Assembly (NCBI GenBank): GCA_017506865.1
Contig: JAFCMP010000529.1
Span: forward strand, 1-64,000
DNA: 64,000 bases
Source of the DNA: Tribonema minus
Taxonomy: Eukaryota > Sar > Xanthophyceae > Tribonematales > Tribonemataceae
Direction: 5' to 3'
The notes under the pieces are model-generated. The model ran no database searches, was not told where the DNA came from, and worked only from the letters and a program-made list of their open reading frames with translations. This document shows, one piece after another, positions 1-12,200 of the stretch (position 1 is its first letter; every line of letters starts with the position of its first letter). The translations under genes and the position numbers were made by a program.

Positions 1-3000
1 TGGCTCAGTGGTCCCCGTCTCCGTGACGGCAGTTGCGGCGTAGATCGCTTGCACCGCAGTGGGGAGCGTCGACGCTGCGGCCGTCGTATCTGCTGCCCAC
101 CGTAGCAACGATGCTGGGAGCTGCTCGGCCACAGCTGTGCGTGATTTTTCGCCGCCATCAGCTGTCAGCGCTCGCGTAGAGCGTCGCACGGCCTCGATGA
201 TTGGCGGCAGTCCCTGGTCCTCGCGTATTGCGCATGAGTGCTGCGCGAACCAGGTGACTGCGCCGTGTTCGTCAGTGCCGAGCCTCAGGGCCCCTGCTGC
301 CACAGTGGCATGAATTATTGCAGGCCGCAGTGTTGTGCATGCCTGGGCCGTTTATGCGGCTGGTGCCAGTAGCCCCAAAAGCGGCATGCCCAGACCGCCT
401 CGTCGCTCCGGCAACCGTGACGCCCGCAGTGGCACTGCGATGTCCGTGAGTTCTGGCGGGCCCAAGCGCGGCAATACCAGCACGCTGCCACTGCTGGCTA
501 CCTCATTGTCACCAGCAGTGCAGGCGGCCAGCAGGTGTGACTTCATGACTGCCGCGGTAGCGCAGCCGTGCAGGTGCAGCATGCGTTCAAGCGTCCATGC
601 ACAGAACCCGTCAAATGCGTGCAGCCATGTCTCACTCAAAGCCGTGTCAACGACGCGAGCTAAGAAGCCCATGCGCTTCGTCAGTGACCTGCGCAGAATG
701 AACTGTGCTGCCTGTAGGTGATGCCGCGCCATTCCAGCTAGCTGCCACGACAATCGCCATGTCCCTGCGTCAACAAGATGCTTGCTCATGGCAGCATGCA
801 CATAGGCTGGGTGCCCTACCGGTACCCCGACCGACGTAAAGCCCTGACTGGATTCTGGCATGGTGGCGTCCACAAACGGTATGTCAAGGGCGCGCAGGCG
901 TGCTCTGGCCGCTTCATCAAACACTGTGCCGCGCATGGCGATGGCCAGCGACTTGTCTGGTCGAACGCGTAGGCCCCCTGCCGCAAGCCGACGGATCACC
1001 TCTGCCACCCCAGCGGCCGCTGCATCGTCGAAGTAGGCAGCTTGCAGCACGTTGAGGTCATCCAGGAAAGCGCAGTGCGGGGCTGGCGGTTCCGCTGTGC
1101 TGTGGCCGTAGGCCGGCATACTGCCGGGCGTCGCATTCACTCCATCAGGGTAGAAGAGTAGGAAGGCCGCCCACTGCAAAGTACAGCGGCCCTAGAGGGT
1201 CCCCTTGCTGGCACCCTAGGTGGGAGCAGATAATGCGAGCTTCACCGTTCACCTCCACTCGCATCTCTGGGGCAGTGTCACCACAGTATACGGACTCAAA
1301 GTGCGGGAGCAGCTCCGGACAGAAGAGCATAAGTCCCCGCACAATGGCGGCGCGATCCACACTGTTAAATGCGTTCTCACAGTCCAGCTGGATTGTGGTG
1401 CCATACAGCTCGTGCCACACGCGCGCGCGCGCTGCCACATGCTCGACGCCAGACCGGTATCCTACGCCAAACTGCGACATGGAGGCCAGCAGCCCCGATA
1501 TTTTGCCCTTGACACTCCGTGCCGCTGTGGACCCGAGGAGTCTGCGCCAGACACTGGAGCAGGCGATCGGACGCCGCTTCTGTCCTATGCCTGAGAGGGC
1601 CGCGGCGCGGAGAAGCCGTTGCGATTGCTCCGGCAGCAGTTCGGGCTCAACAAGCAGCGTCGTGAACACCTTGGCCAGGTGATGAGCGAATGCCGGTTCC
1701 ATCACATCCGATTCTGAATCACCAGCTAGTCCTGGCGAGGCACTGCCCACGGGGCGGGTGGCTGCTTTCACTGGTGCACCAGGCCCAGCGGCCATCAAGA
1801 GGTGTTCATAGCGTAGGCCGTCCAGCCCTCCTGCCTTCCCCGCCCCTGCTGCGGACAAGGTCGACAGTATGTCTGTCGCCTCCACCTCGAGGCGCCGTCC
1901 GGCTGCGCTGGCAGCATCCTCAGGCCTATCGCTGCGATCATGCGCCTGACCTGATTCGAAGACGAAACTGCCGCTGCCAGTGGGCCCGGCGGTCGTTGCC
2001 ACCCCTGCGCCGTGCAAGCAGTGCCGCCGGGCGTCGCGTACCAGGCCGCGCACTTGCTCCATTGGCGTATCGACTACCCCGGGCCGGGTGCCAGTTTCAG
2101 GGTGCTTTGCTGCCAGCACCTGTGCCGTGACCTCGTCTGCTGGGGCGCATGCTTCACGCGCCTCTAGTCGTGCGGCAGCCAGGCCTACCCCCCGTCGCTT
2201 GCCTGAGAGGGCAGCGCATGCTGTTTGCTGCCTGGAGTCAGCCTCCGTCCAGTCGGCATCGAAGTTCGTTTGTGCCGACGCCGTAGCTGCGTTGTTTGGT
2301 TTGGGGGCCCGCAGCGCCGCTGCTGCTGACAGCGTCTTTCTCAGTAGCTCCGCAAAGTCGCCAGACAGCAACGCTGCCAGCCGGGCCGCAGGTGGCATAC
2401 CGGTTCCCTCCGGTTGCCTACCAAAGGCCATTGCTGCTAGCAAGTGCAGCAGCCTGTAGCCGCGCTGCACTAGAGGCTGAGAAACCTGATGAGCAAACGC
2501 CCCGGCACCATGGTGGAGGCGCACCCGTGCCGCCTCACGTGCACTGTCTGTGGCGTCCGCCAGTAGTCGTGTGGCGTGCTCCACTAGCCGTGCCCACTGG
2601 GTGCACTGCAGCTGAGTGCGGAAGGGGTTGGCAGTCGTGGTGAACCGTAGCAGCAGTAGATCCGCCTCATTGGTCTGGTCAAGTGCGTGGACGACCGAGA
2701 GCGTCGAGAGGTCCCAAGCCAGGGATGCTCGTGCCTGGGGCTTTGAGGGCCTGCCACTGGTGGTGGTGGTCGGGGGGGGCGGTGACGCGGCATCGTCCGG
2801 CGGGTCCAAGTCCATGTCCGCCCATCCCACGGCCGTCCCGTGGGGGGGGCTGCTGTCCTGCAGCCTTAGGCTGTTAGACTGAGTGCGGCTGCCGGCGCTG
2901 CCAGGCGGTGTCGCAGCAGCTGCCGTTCGGCGCCGGCGTTGCGCGCCGGTTGCCGTGGCCGCCGGGCGTTTCTTGCTGGACTTTGAGTTGGCAGCGCCAC

Positions 3001-4630
3001 TAGCCGGCACCGCCGGTGGCTTTGGAGGTGTCGCTGCGGCAGCCCCCGCCGCCGCGGCCGCGCCGTCGCTACCCGCACCCCCGCCCTCGGACTGGCCCGG
3101 GGGTACTGCCGGGCGTGCGCGCGTGGGGGCGCTTCCATTCCGTCGACACGTGTGGCATGGCGAGGTCAGCGCGCATTGCCTCTGCCCCGCGCTGGCTGAC
3201 ATATGGACCAGACCGCAGGCACCTGTGCATGCACTCAGCTTCCTTACCGCCCGTAGGAAGTCTTCTGCCGTGCAACCATACATGGTGCTCATCTCCTGCA
3301 CACGCTTGGCATGGTGTGCCCCAGTGTTGCAGGTACTGCTGCCTGAAGGGGCACGGTCACCGGATGGGTCGTGATCAACCTGCTGCCGGATGCCCTTGGC
3401 GTATGCTGCCGCCGGATTTTGCTGACAGTGTGATGTGCTCGCCTCAGGGTTCAGCATCGACCTCGTGCAGCTACCACCGTTGAAGTGGGCCACTACCGGT
3501 GCCATGCGGCTCGCAGCTGACAGTTTGCCTCGCTGTTTGCTGTTCTCTTTCTGACCAAGCTGCCAAAATGCCAGTGTGCATAGTGGACACCTCAGTGGCT
3601 CAGGCTGCTGTGGCAACTGCAGCGCAGTACGGGGCTGTGTCCGACTCGGAGCCGTGATGTGGGTGCTGTCAGCTTGAGTGGTCGCCGACGCTGTCATAGT
3701 GGTTGGCAAGGGCGGAGCTGCCGCAGGGGCGACAAGCAGTTCAAAGTGTCCCACATTTGTATATAGCCCAGGCGGCGTCCACAGCACATCCAGATGGCAG
3801 TCAGGCTGAGCTGGAGTTGCCGGTGCGAATACCGCTGGCAGCCCCATCAGTTGTGCCAGCACCAGCCCTGTTGATTTTTGCGTGCTGCCAGTGGCCTGAG
3901 GCTCGGCCTGCCACACCGTCACCGAGACCGCGTAGACCGCTGCAACAATGGCCCACACAGACAAACCGAGGGGCCGTCCCCACACGCCCTCTTCCTGTAG
4001 GCGTTGCAGCAGGAGCGTGTGCCCGCTGTTCGCGCTGTCCGTTTCATTTGTGCCGTACTCGATTGCGAGGCAGCGAGCGCGTGTCCCGTACGTGTCGAAT
4101 TGTTCACGTGTACACGCAGGTTGGGCTGCTGCATGCGCGGTCAGTTGACGCATCGATGACATGCTGGCCCCTTGTTTGCCCGCCCCCTGCGTGACGTATG
4201 CCACCATCCCGTCCAGCAGTGCCTCTCGCATGGCAATCACCAGCGCTGGGGCCGGCAGTCCGTGCTCAACTGCGACGCTGCCTATGCCGTGTAGAGCTGT
4301 ATGAATCAGGCAGTTGCCGTTGCCCACGTTGCTCACGGGGCGAAGCTCCCCACCACGTGCTAGCGTCGCTGTGTTTTCCCCAAGCGCCTGTTTGTGGAGT
4401 GCCTGCAGGCCCGTGTGCCAAGTGGAAAAACCATAGTTGGTGGCTTTTGCCAGCGCGTCTTGCTGCTCCTCCACGGTGACTGTATGGCACACGGTTGAGG
4501 GTATCCGGGTCGCCACCGTCACGGTGGTGACCTTCGCCGGCCCGGCGTACTCTTGAGCCTGTAAGCTCCTTACAACAGATCCCCGCTGCATGATGACTTT
4601 CAAATGGAGAGGTTCCGAAGCTGTCAGCAC
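1..4630 (-). mobile_element. Non-LTR retrotransposon (OTU-like protease + reverse transcriptase), degenerate copy
   Basis: A 1161-residue frame (4630 to 1145) holds an OTU-like cysteine protease fold: GNGNCLIHTAL with candidate nucleophile Cys107 and VGHFELLV with candidate His295. A Cys/His cluster (CPLC...HFNGGSC) and a Pro/Ala-rich linker follow. The reverse transcriptase contains GLDGLRYEHLL, the first catalytic Asp in QLDCENAFNSVDR (about residue 1083) and GCQQGDPLGPLYF. The frame shifts by +1 near 1180. The RT continues at about 1179-352 with the FLDD motif (CAFLDD, the YxDD equivalent) and thumb-like GGLGMPLLGLLAPAA. An in-frame TAA at 352-354 sits where relatives usually have Tyr, and the same frame then stays open to base 1. 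The 3' part with the endonuclease lies outside the window; the copy at 44982-46499 shows what it looks like. LINEs with cysteine proteases are known in protist lineages, but I cannot assign a clade. No DNA around it shows an insertion target. Confidence 0.88.
352..1179 (-). pseudogene. Reverse transcriptase palm/thumb segment after the frameshift
   Basis: This continues the RT of the element above in the next frame. It opens with QWAAFLLFYPDGV, where one base must be skipped after GPLYFA, and carries CAFLDDLNV, the second and third catalytic aspartates. It ends at TAA (352-354). The 117 codons beyond that stop remain open and Ala-rich with no further stop down to base 1, so the stop is a recent point change within an otherwise preserved frame. 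The two lesions mean this copy cannot make a full-length protein without recoding. Confidence 0.8.
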
Positions 4631-5764
4631 TCACTCAGGCTAACAGTCTGCATGTCTGCAGATTTGCACAGCTGCTGCTGCCAGACTGACATCTCACTAA
4701 ATATTTTTACTTTGTGACAGGCAAATTTATATCAGAAAGTGCAATGGTCATGAACCAAAGCTGGCGCAATTTCAAGAACGCATCACTGCTGCGGCTGATG
4801 CACATGTGAGCTCAGCTGGCTGTGAAACATCAGGCTCAGGCTGAGAAAAATGCTCAGACTGGCTACACTTACAGAATGCACTATGCATTTGAAGGCATGC
4901 CGACTTTGTAGCAAGAGTAGACTACTAATGGGCTACTTATAACCAAGGCTGATCGCAGTTCAACCTTCAGTATGCACCAGGTGGTGTCGGGAACACGCAG
5001 TACACCTATGATATTGACTACCGTTCTGATCCATTGCTGCTGCAGATGCAGACCGTTCAAACACAGCATATGACATCTACGTACTACGGCATGCCTACAC
5101 GCTGCTGCCTCATAGTGGATGTGATTGTGTGCGGCTTCACTTTACATCTGTGCTAATACTGTGTTGCAGTAGGGCCAGCATTACCCGGGCCAATCTCTTT
5201 CTGGCACGTGCGCAACACCTCACTCACTGCTGCTGATGAAACGGTGATGACTACTATTATAGTGCAAGCATACCGCTGCGTACGTACTTCTCAGCAGCAG
5301 CAGGCACACAGTTGAGTAGATACATATTTAATACACATTTGTTTGTGATCAAAATAATTTGCCACTACCACCCACCATGGTGGATTTGCTGGTGCTGAAT
5401 GCCATAGTGCTTCTGACTCATCAAATGCATACATCAAACTACTACAGTAGCTGTAGTGTCATTGTACGTATGGACTTATCATTGTACTCTGTCTGCTGCA
5501 CAGCCGCACTGTAGCGAGCTGGTGAACATGTGTGTATGCCCAATGTCATGTTATCTGCATGCGCAAGTCTGCCATACCACGATCTTATTTATAAATGAGT
5601 GTACACCAAAATAGACATGGTCCAGGATTTGCCGCAGCAATACCGCGTCGTTCCTGTCAGGGGGCTCCCAGGCTTCACACCCATTCACAATGTGCGTTTT
5701 TCTAAGCTCGAGCATCATTTTTTCTGCTGTATTGAAACAATTGCTGGTGTTTGTTGTGAGCCAG
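4631..5764. other. No gene recognised
   Basis: AT-richer DNA between the 5' end of the retrotransposon and the subtilisin fragment. From about 5490 onward it aligns by eye, inverted, with intron sequence of the complete subtilisin gene (about 49320 down to 49047). No exon encoding the Asp or His part of the protease was found here. Confidence 0.5.
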
Positions 5765-7186
5765 AAAACAAGTGGACCATTTCGGTGGCCGCCACTGGCC
5801 CCACCTTCTGGGCCAAGGACCCCAAGCATGCGAAACTCACCGGGAGCTCCTCACACACCAACACCGGCAGCGCCATCAACTTCTCCGCGCCAGGTGGCAA
5901 CGACGAGGCCTACGATTTCAACGCGAACATTCAGGCGACATGCAGCTACACTCTCAACACGGGCGTCTTCAGCACGTACTGCTACAGGTTCGACTACGTC
6001 AGTTGCCATACGCACAGTGTACTGCCACTAGTGCGTGTGTCTCATTGATGTAACACAGTTGATGTCACACAGCTCCCTATGCTGGGCTCTCAGCAGCACT
6101 CATGATGCGCAGCATGCAGATCACACGCACAGCATTATGGCGCTCTCAACCCAAGCGTACATCATAACGACAGCATCACCAGCAGGCCAACAGGTAGAAC
6201 AGCAGGCACACAACTCATGCTGCGGGGCAAGTGAACGCGTGCAACAATGGAAGTTTTTGGGTGATGCACAGCATATCACAGACTTCTTACATACATGGTC
6301 TGCCATGTCATTGTCTTAATTATTAGCGCATTCTTGGGGTTGTGCCATATAAGCTAGGTATACAGGTTGCCTTAACCTAGGTATACAGGTTACCTGTATG
6401 CATAGTGCCAAAGAGCCTTTATGCTCTATACATTTTGGAATGTTTTTTTTTGCCGTTGCAAGCAGCACACTTCGTAGTCTATATGTTATGGTCCTCCCGG
6501 TCGAGAGACCGGGTTTGCTTCTGCAATTCTCATGCCAGATACAAAAGTGAATAGCCGTTGGTGTTGGTCAAGAGAATGTTGACATGTACTGTCGCCGAGT
6601 GCACATGCCGCGAGCCTCGGAGGCATTGCTCTCCACATCAAATTGGTGGTGTGCTTCAAGTTGTGGTTGTCATTGAATCCACTTGAGTCAGACCTCGTAC
6701 TGCGATGACTGCAATTGCACCGTGAACTTCACGTTTTGCCTATCAAATACACGTTGCTATGCGCAATTTAACGTAGCATCATATCATGGGGTGCTGTTGC
6801 AATGTAAATTGCTGTTATATCCAGTATAATTTCTCATGACGTCCCTACGCGTTCTGCAGTGTCATGAACGGCCATGAATGCCATCTTTTCTTCTTCTCAG
6901 GTTCGACTACGTCCTGTCAGCGGCTCTCTCCCCGGACACGCTAGTCTCTAAGCTGAGGTACGGCATGCCTACGCGTTATGCGTTCGTTGAAGGGACGTCG
7001 ATGGCGACACCTCATGTAGCAGGTGTCGCTGCGCTGATTCGCGGCAAGAAGAAGGGGCGCATTTCGCCTGACCAGATGCTGGAGTACCTCAAGCGGTGCA
7101 GCCTCGACTTGGGCGACAAGGGCAAGGACCCCATCTACGGCTACGGTCTCGTCAGCGCGAGCAAGGTCATTGACCTCAAGTTCTAG
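5765..7186 (+). pseudogene. Subtilisin-like protease (S8), two terminal exons only
   Basis: Exon 5765-5987 encodes ENKWTISVAATGPTFW onward to FSTYCY, and exon 6901-7186 encodes RFDYVLSAAL to the stop, including the catalytic-Ser box GTSMATPHVAG. The phases fit (AG|G). Both are open and closely match exons 3 and 4 of the complete gene at 47740-57031, with one codon fewer in the first. The exons carrying the catalytic Asp and His are absent; the DNA upstream is intron-like and then retrotransposon. Known family logic makes this an inactive fragment, though the open frames suggest it is young or still constrained. Its intron (5988-6900) begins with the same 16 bases that begin the next exon. Confidence 0.85.
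5985..6913 (+). repeat. 16-bp direct repeats covering both splice sites of one intron
   Basis: CAGGTTCGACTACGTC occurs at 5985-6000 across the donor (CAG|GTTCGA) and again at 6898-6913 across the acceptor (CAG|GTTCGA). The intron is therefore exactly one repeat-to-repeat interval. In the paralogous intron of the full gene the pair survives in diverged form (CAG|GTGCGACTAC at the donor, CAG|GTTTGACTATG at the acceptor). This is the expected footprint of an intron born by tandem duplication of a segment containing AGGT. Confidence 0.8.
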
Positions 7187-9268
7187 TGCCCCTCGCCCTT
7201 CCTTTAAGTTAGAATGCTCACTGATAGGGTCAGGTCTCATCCGCGCGAGCAAGGTTATTGACCTCAAGTTTTAGTTCATCAACCCTCAGGCTTGCCCTTC
7301 CTTGGCATGGTCAGGGCCGGGGTTTGCCAGTGGGTTCAGGATTGTTGGCCTTGGCTCTACATCCTAACGCACCCCGGCTTGCTTGACGCAGAGGTGTCGC
7401 ATGCTCGGCACGGCGCTCATGTCAACGTCTCCGTCGATCGCACTGCTAGCTTTTATGATGCTTCAAGATGATGCCCCGGTAGCTTTGATTGAAATGATGC
7501 TCATGGAGCCATTGCCGTGCTCGTACCACCCCCTAAACCATGAGCAGATGCATGCAGCATCACTGCAAAGCGACTTAGTCATTGATGGCTGGTTCTGGTG
7601 GCGCTCACCTGTTGGTTGCTGTTGATCCTAGACCAAGTCGCAGCCGCGTCCGCTGGCAGCCACCCTGGCTTTCCAGCTTTATTCTGCATGCAGTAGCACT
7701 CTTGTTTACAACATGCACACAAACACGCCCTGCTACAGCAGGCGCTGCAGGAGGGGGCCTTTGCTGGGAAAATTATAGCATGCATACTCATTAATTGTCA
7801 TGATTTCTTTACTTGACCGTTGCCATCTTGCCAAACTGAGCCAACGCTGCGCAGGCATGCCTAGTGCATGCATGTGCACGACTTGTGTACCCTCCACATG
7901 TACCCTCCAGCGCTGGATCATGCCTCAGTGTGCTTCCCATTGTTGTAGATAGACATGTCTTTCTGCGCAACCCTACCGTACTATTGACAGTGGGCAGTGA
8001 CTGTTTGATCATGTGACTTAAATGTGATGGCAAGGCGCGGTCACCGGAACGCATAATATGCGCAACGCAACAAACCTCCGAGGCTCGCAGCAGGGCCCCT
8101 GGCTTTGCCGGGCCTAGCAAGCATTTGGGCCGCGCGCGCTCGCGGGTTTGAGACAGGTCTCAAGTACTGCAGGTAGGAACACACTGCCATGCATGCATTA
8201 CATGCAGAAGTAACAAACTTTCATCACCTCACCGAGGCAGATGCTTTTCAGTGTACCATTCTGAACTGATGCAAGGCGGCCTGAAGCTATAGGTGACGTA
8301 TATCTCCTGCGTACTGTTCAATGGCCACGCTCTGGCTCTTTGCAACAGTCGGATATGCTGCTTTTCCTTCCGCCGGCTGGAATTATGGTCATGCTGGTCC
8401 CCCCTGCCTGGCCCGAAAATTGCATATGCACAGCAAGGATGCCAATGAATCAGATCTCTCTGAACGCAAAAGCCCTGAGCGCCCATGTGCTGCTGAGTGA
8501 ATGACCTGGGCCGCTGCTGTGCTCCTCCAAAATGCTGTGAGCTCCGATCACTGGATGACATGGGACTTGGCGTATGCTCTTCTGCAGCGCCCATGTAGTT
8601 GGCATAACCAAACACCGTCTTCCTGTGCGGGGAGCGTGATGTACGCAAGCCTGTATGTCAACTGCGAAGAAGGTTATGTAGTGACTGTGTATGACAAAGG
8701 GCCTCAGAGCCGTTACGACATGAGAGAGCAGTTTGCGTACCCAGAGACCAGTCAGTAGTTATTCACGACACATGCTGCATGATACGCAAGCCTGAGCTTG
8801 CGAAACGAACATCAGGTGCAATCGAGTGAGCGCAAGTGCGTGGACGCGGCAATGCGAAATGCACAAGCCCTCTGAACGTCATCACGACCAGGGCGTGAAT
8901 CACATCAAAGTCGTGTAGGCCATGCGCAGCTGTTTGCAAAACAGCACCACATGCCGGAGCAGCAGCGTACAGAGAAGGAATGCCCGCGTGTTATTTCATC
9001 TCATGATCACGTCCACCCCTCGCGAGCGGTAGTACAAAAAGTGTTATGTGCCAAACCGCGTGGCGCCGCGCAGCGACCGCCGCTGCCGTCGCGCATGACC
9101 AGCGCGCACAGTCGCCAATGCGCGCACGCGCACGCGGATACCACCGCAAATGTATCAAAAGCAGCCCCCACCAACCAACACACAACGCACCCCCACCCCC
9201 CCTCACAACTCTATCATCAAAATCGTACAAAGAAGAGAGGCGGTCCACCACAGCGACAGTGTCTGAGA
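7187..9268. other. No gene recognised
   Basis: To about 8020 this is the downstream part of the left duplication arm. An imperfect repeat of the last coding bases (CGCGAGCAAGGT..TTGACCTCAAGTT) follows the fragment's stop at about 7240-7275. The rest shows no family match; a minus-strand open frame at 8229-8648 has no recognisable motif. Confidence 0.4.
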
Positions 9269-12200
9269 TCAGCTCCGATGCGCCTTGCTGGTGCGCTTGC
9301 GTCCCGGTATCCCGCAGTTGCCAACATAGACCATGATAGTCACGCTTGCCGTGTACAGCAGCCACAGCGCCGCCGCCTGCGTGCAGCGCAGCGCGCAAGG
9401 GCATGGACGGTGCAACTTGAATGAGAAACGTGACCGCTGAGATGAAGCGGATTTCTGGTTACAATATATTTCTAAGTATGCTCTTGTGGACGCCGTTGTT
9501 GAATTCGTTTTCAAATGTACATACTTCATAGTACTTCTATGCTGCGCAATAAGGCCACACGCAAGCTGCGCCGGACGGCCATTGCAGCCAGTCTTTTGCG
9601 CAGCTTCAATGGAAGCGAGAATCATTTCACACGTCCGACCTGTAGACCAGTGGAGCTGTGTCACGAGGCAACCTGTCGCGCGCTGCGTTGACGATCGGAA
9701 ACGATGCGAGTCTCTCAGCGACAAGCACACGCGACGCAAGATTCTCAACCGTTGCATACATTCGCCACAAGCGCTCACACACGCATGCAAACCTCACAAA
9801 CAAGTGCCAAGAACGATGCGCTTACACCAACGACCCTGGCACTCGACGTTGTTGCGCTGGGCGCTGCCTCAATAACGGCAGTTGCCACCAGGCATGGCCC
9901 AAACAGGAGCTACCGCAGTCGTGACACCAACACACCTCAGTGCTTGTTCAGCACAGCAGAATGATGGAAGTGGCAATCGCAGACGTGTCTGATGCTCATC
10001 CCAAGTGCCGCTGGCACGCTGGTCGTCATCATGAAGATGCGGATGGCGAGCGCTGATGCACCTGCCCGCTGCCCAGCGAACGCATCATGTCCAGGGCAGG
10101 AGCGTCCCACCAGCATCAACTTCAACATGCATTTGAGGAATGCAAACGACGGCGAGCGCTGACGCACCTGCCCACCGCTCAGCCCCAGCGTTGCCGGCGC
10201 GCTGGCCACGCTGCTGCCATGACACCGCTCGCAATCAGCCAGCTCATGCACACCACCAAGACAGCAACTTCAACATGCATTTGAAGATGCAAACGGCGAC
10301 GCACCTGCCCGCCGCTCAGCCGCAGCGCCGCCGCCATGATAGTGCTTACAACAAGCCAGTTCCCACCAACACGGAACTTCAACATGCATTTGAACAAAGC
10401 AAACCGGCGACGCACCTGCCCGCCGCTCAGCCCCAGCGCCGCCGTCGCGCTGGGCGCCGCTGCTGCCATGACACCGCTGACAACAAGCCAGTGCGTGCAT
10501 CACCAATACAGCAACTTCAACATGCATTTGGCAATGCAAACGGCGACGCACCTGCCCGCCGCTCAGACCCAGCGCCGCCGTCGCGCTGGGCGCCGCCGCC
10601 AGGACGGCGCTTGCAATGAGCCAGTACGTGCACGCGGCGGCGGCGTACGTGACCACCCACTGCATGACCCCCGCGCACGTGCTGACCCCCTTTGGGGGGT
10701 TCTCCAGGCCCCCCAGGAGGGACTCCCTGAGCGCTGCTGCAGCAACGCAGCGGTCGTGCTCGAGCTGCTCCTCGCTTGCTGCGGACTGCGAGCTGGCGTC
10801 GGATGGCTGCGCGGCAGGGAGTATGTTATTGAAGTTAGTCGCTGCAGCTTTGAGGGAGTGTGGGTGGGGGGGGGGGTCATGTGAGCATGGAGAGGATGAG
10901 GATCACCTTGTTGCTGCCCTTGGAGGGGTGCCGCGCGGCAGGAAGTATCGTGGTTGAAGTTATTCATTGCGTTTGAGAGGGAAAGGGCGAAGGGGCACGT
11001 GAGCATCGAGCGGATGAGCATCAGCTCGCTGCCGCCCTTCGAGGGGGGGGGGGGGGGGGGTCGTGGCTACTGTAGGGACACTGAGACTGCTGTTACAGCG
11101 GTGCAGCAACTGTGCGTGAACCACAGCCTGCTAGAAAGCCACGGCAGGACAGTGCTGGTCGGATACAGAGAAACATTGATAGCACCGCGTCACTGTCAGC
11201 ATCAGCCCGTTTCAGACACGAGGTGGGCAAATGAGGATCATGTAGATTGTCCCCCGCCATCTGGTTGCGGACGCCCACATTGCGGGGCGTCAACACATCT
11301 ACTTCAAAAAGAAGTAGTGAAAGTACCCAAGTAGCCTCTTTCCCCCCACGAACAATGAATGGCAACTGACGCCCACGGAACGGACGCCCGGTCCTATGCC
11401 GCGCGTACACCCACATGGCTACTAAAAGCATTACCTACCTCAACAGAAATTCAGACAACTCTATTCCCTCCTCTGTGCGTACGGGTGCGCAGTAGCGGAC
11501 ACAGCTCAGGGTCGCACGTACAGCCACGCAGCCATTTTATACTTGAAGCATCACCTACTTCAACACCTCCAACAACTCCTGCACCTCCTCTCCCAGGCGA
11601 ATGAGTGCGTGGTAGCGAAAACCCACAGTCCCAGGCCGCGCGTACAGCGCGCCGGCGCTTTACTTGCCTACTTCAATACTTTCAAGACTGTAATTGCCTA
11701 CTTGAATACTTGTCAACAACTCGTGTACCTCCTCCTCCACGCGAATGAGCGCGTGGTAGCGCATGCCCACGGTACCGGGCCGTGCGTACAGTGCGCCCGC
11801 GCTTTAAACTTGAAGCATTGCCTACTACAACACTTTCAATGACTGCAACTGCAATTGCCTACTTAAGACTTTCAGCAACTCCTGTACTCCTCCCACACGC
11901 GTATAAGCGCGTGGTACCGCACGCCCACGGTCCCGGGCCCCGCTTGCAGGCACGCAGCTGCGTCATACCCTACTTCGATACTTCCAACACGACCCCTGTA
12001 ATTGCCGACTTGCATACTCTCAACATCTCGTGTACCTCCTCCCCCATGCGCATGAGCAATGGTGACGGACGCCCACGATTTCGGGCCGCGTACAGTGCGC
12101 CGGTGCTTTATACTTCAAGTACTGCCTACTTCAACACTTTTGTACAATCTGTACAGACTGTACCTCCGCCCCCCACGCGTATGAGTGCGTGGTAGCGAAG

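Larger units (their letters stand above)
5490..8020 (+). repeat. Left arm of a diverged inverted segmental duplication
   Basis: This arm matches the reverse complement of about 46930-49320. Shared landmarks, in order: an intron stretch around CCAATGTCA, the protease exon starting AAAACAAGTGGACC, the terminal protease exon, a downstream stretch whose shadow translation contains DDAPV...EPLPCS...QMHAAS in both arms, a segment around CTGGCAGCCAC, and TTGCCAAACTGAGCCA. The match reaches well past the stop codon, so genomic DNA rather than mRNA was duplicated. The arms lie about 39 kb apart in opposite orientation. Confidence 0.82.

Noticed and set aside
335..3483. Long plus-strand open frames over the first retrotransposon
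   Set aside because: GC-rich antisense shadows of the minus-strand element without recognisable motifs.
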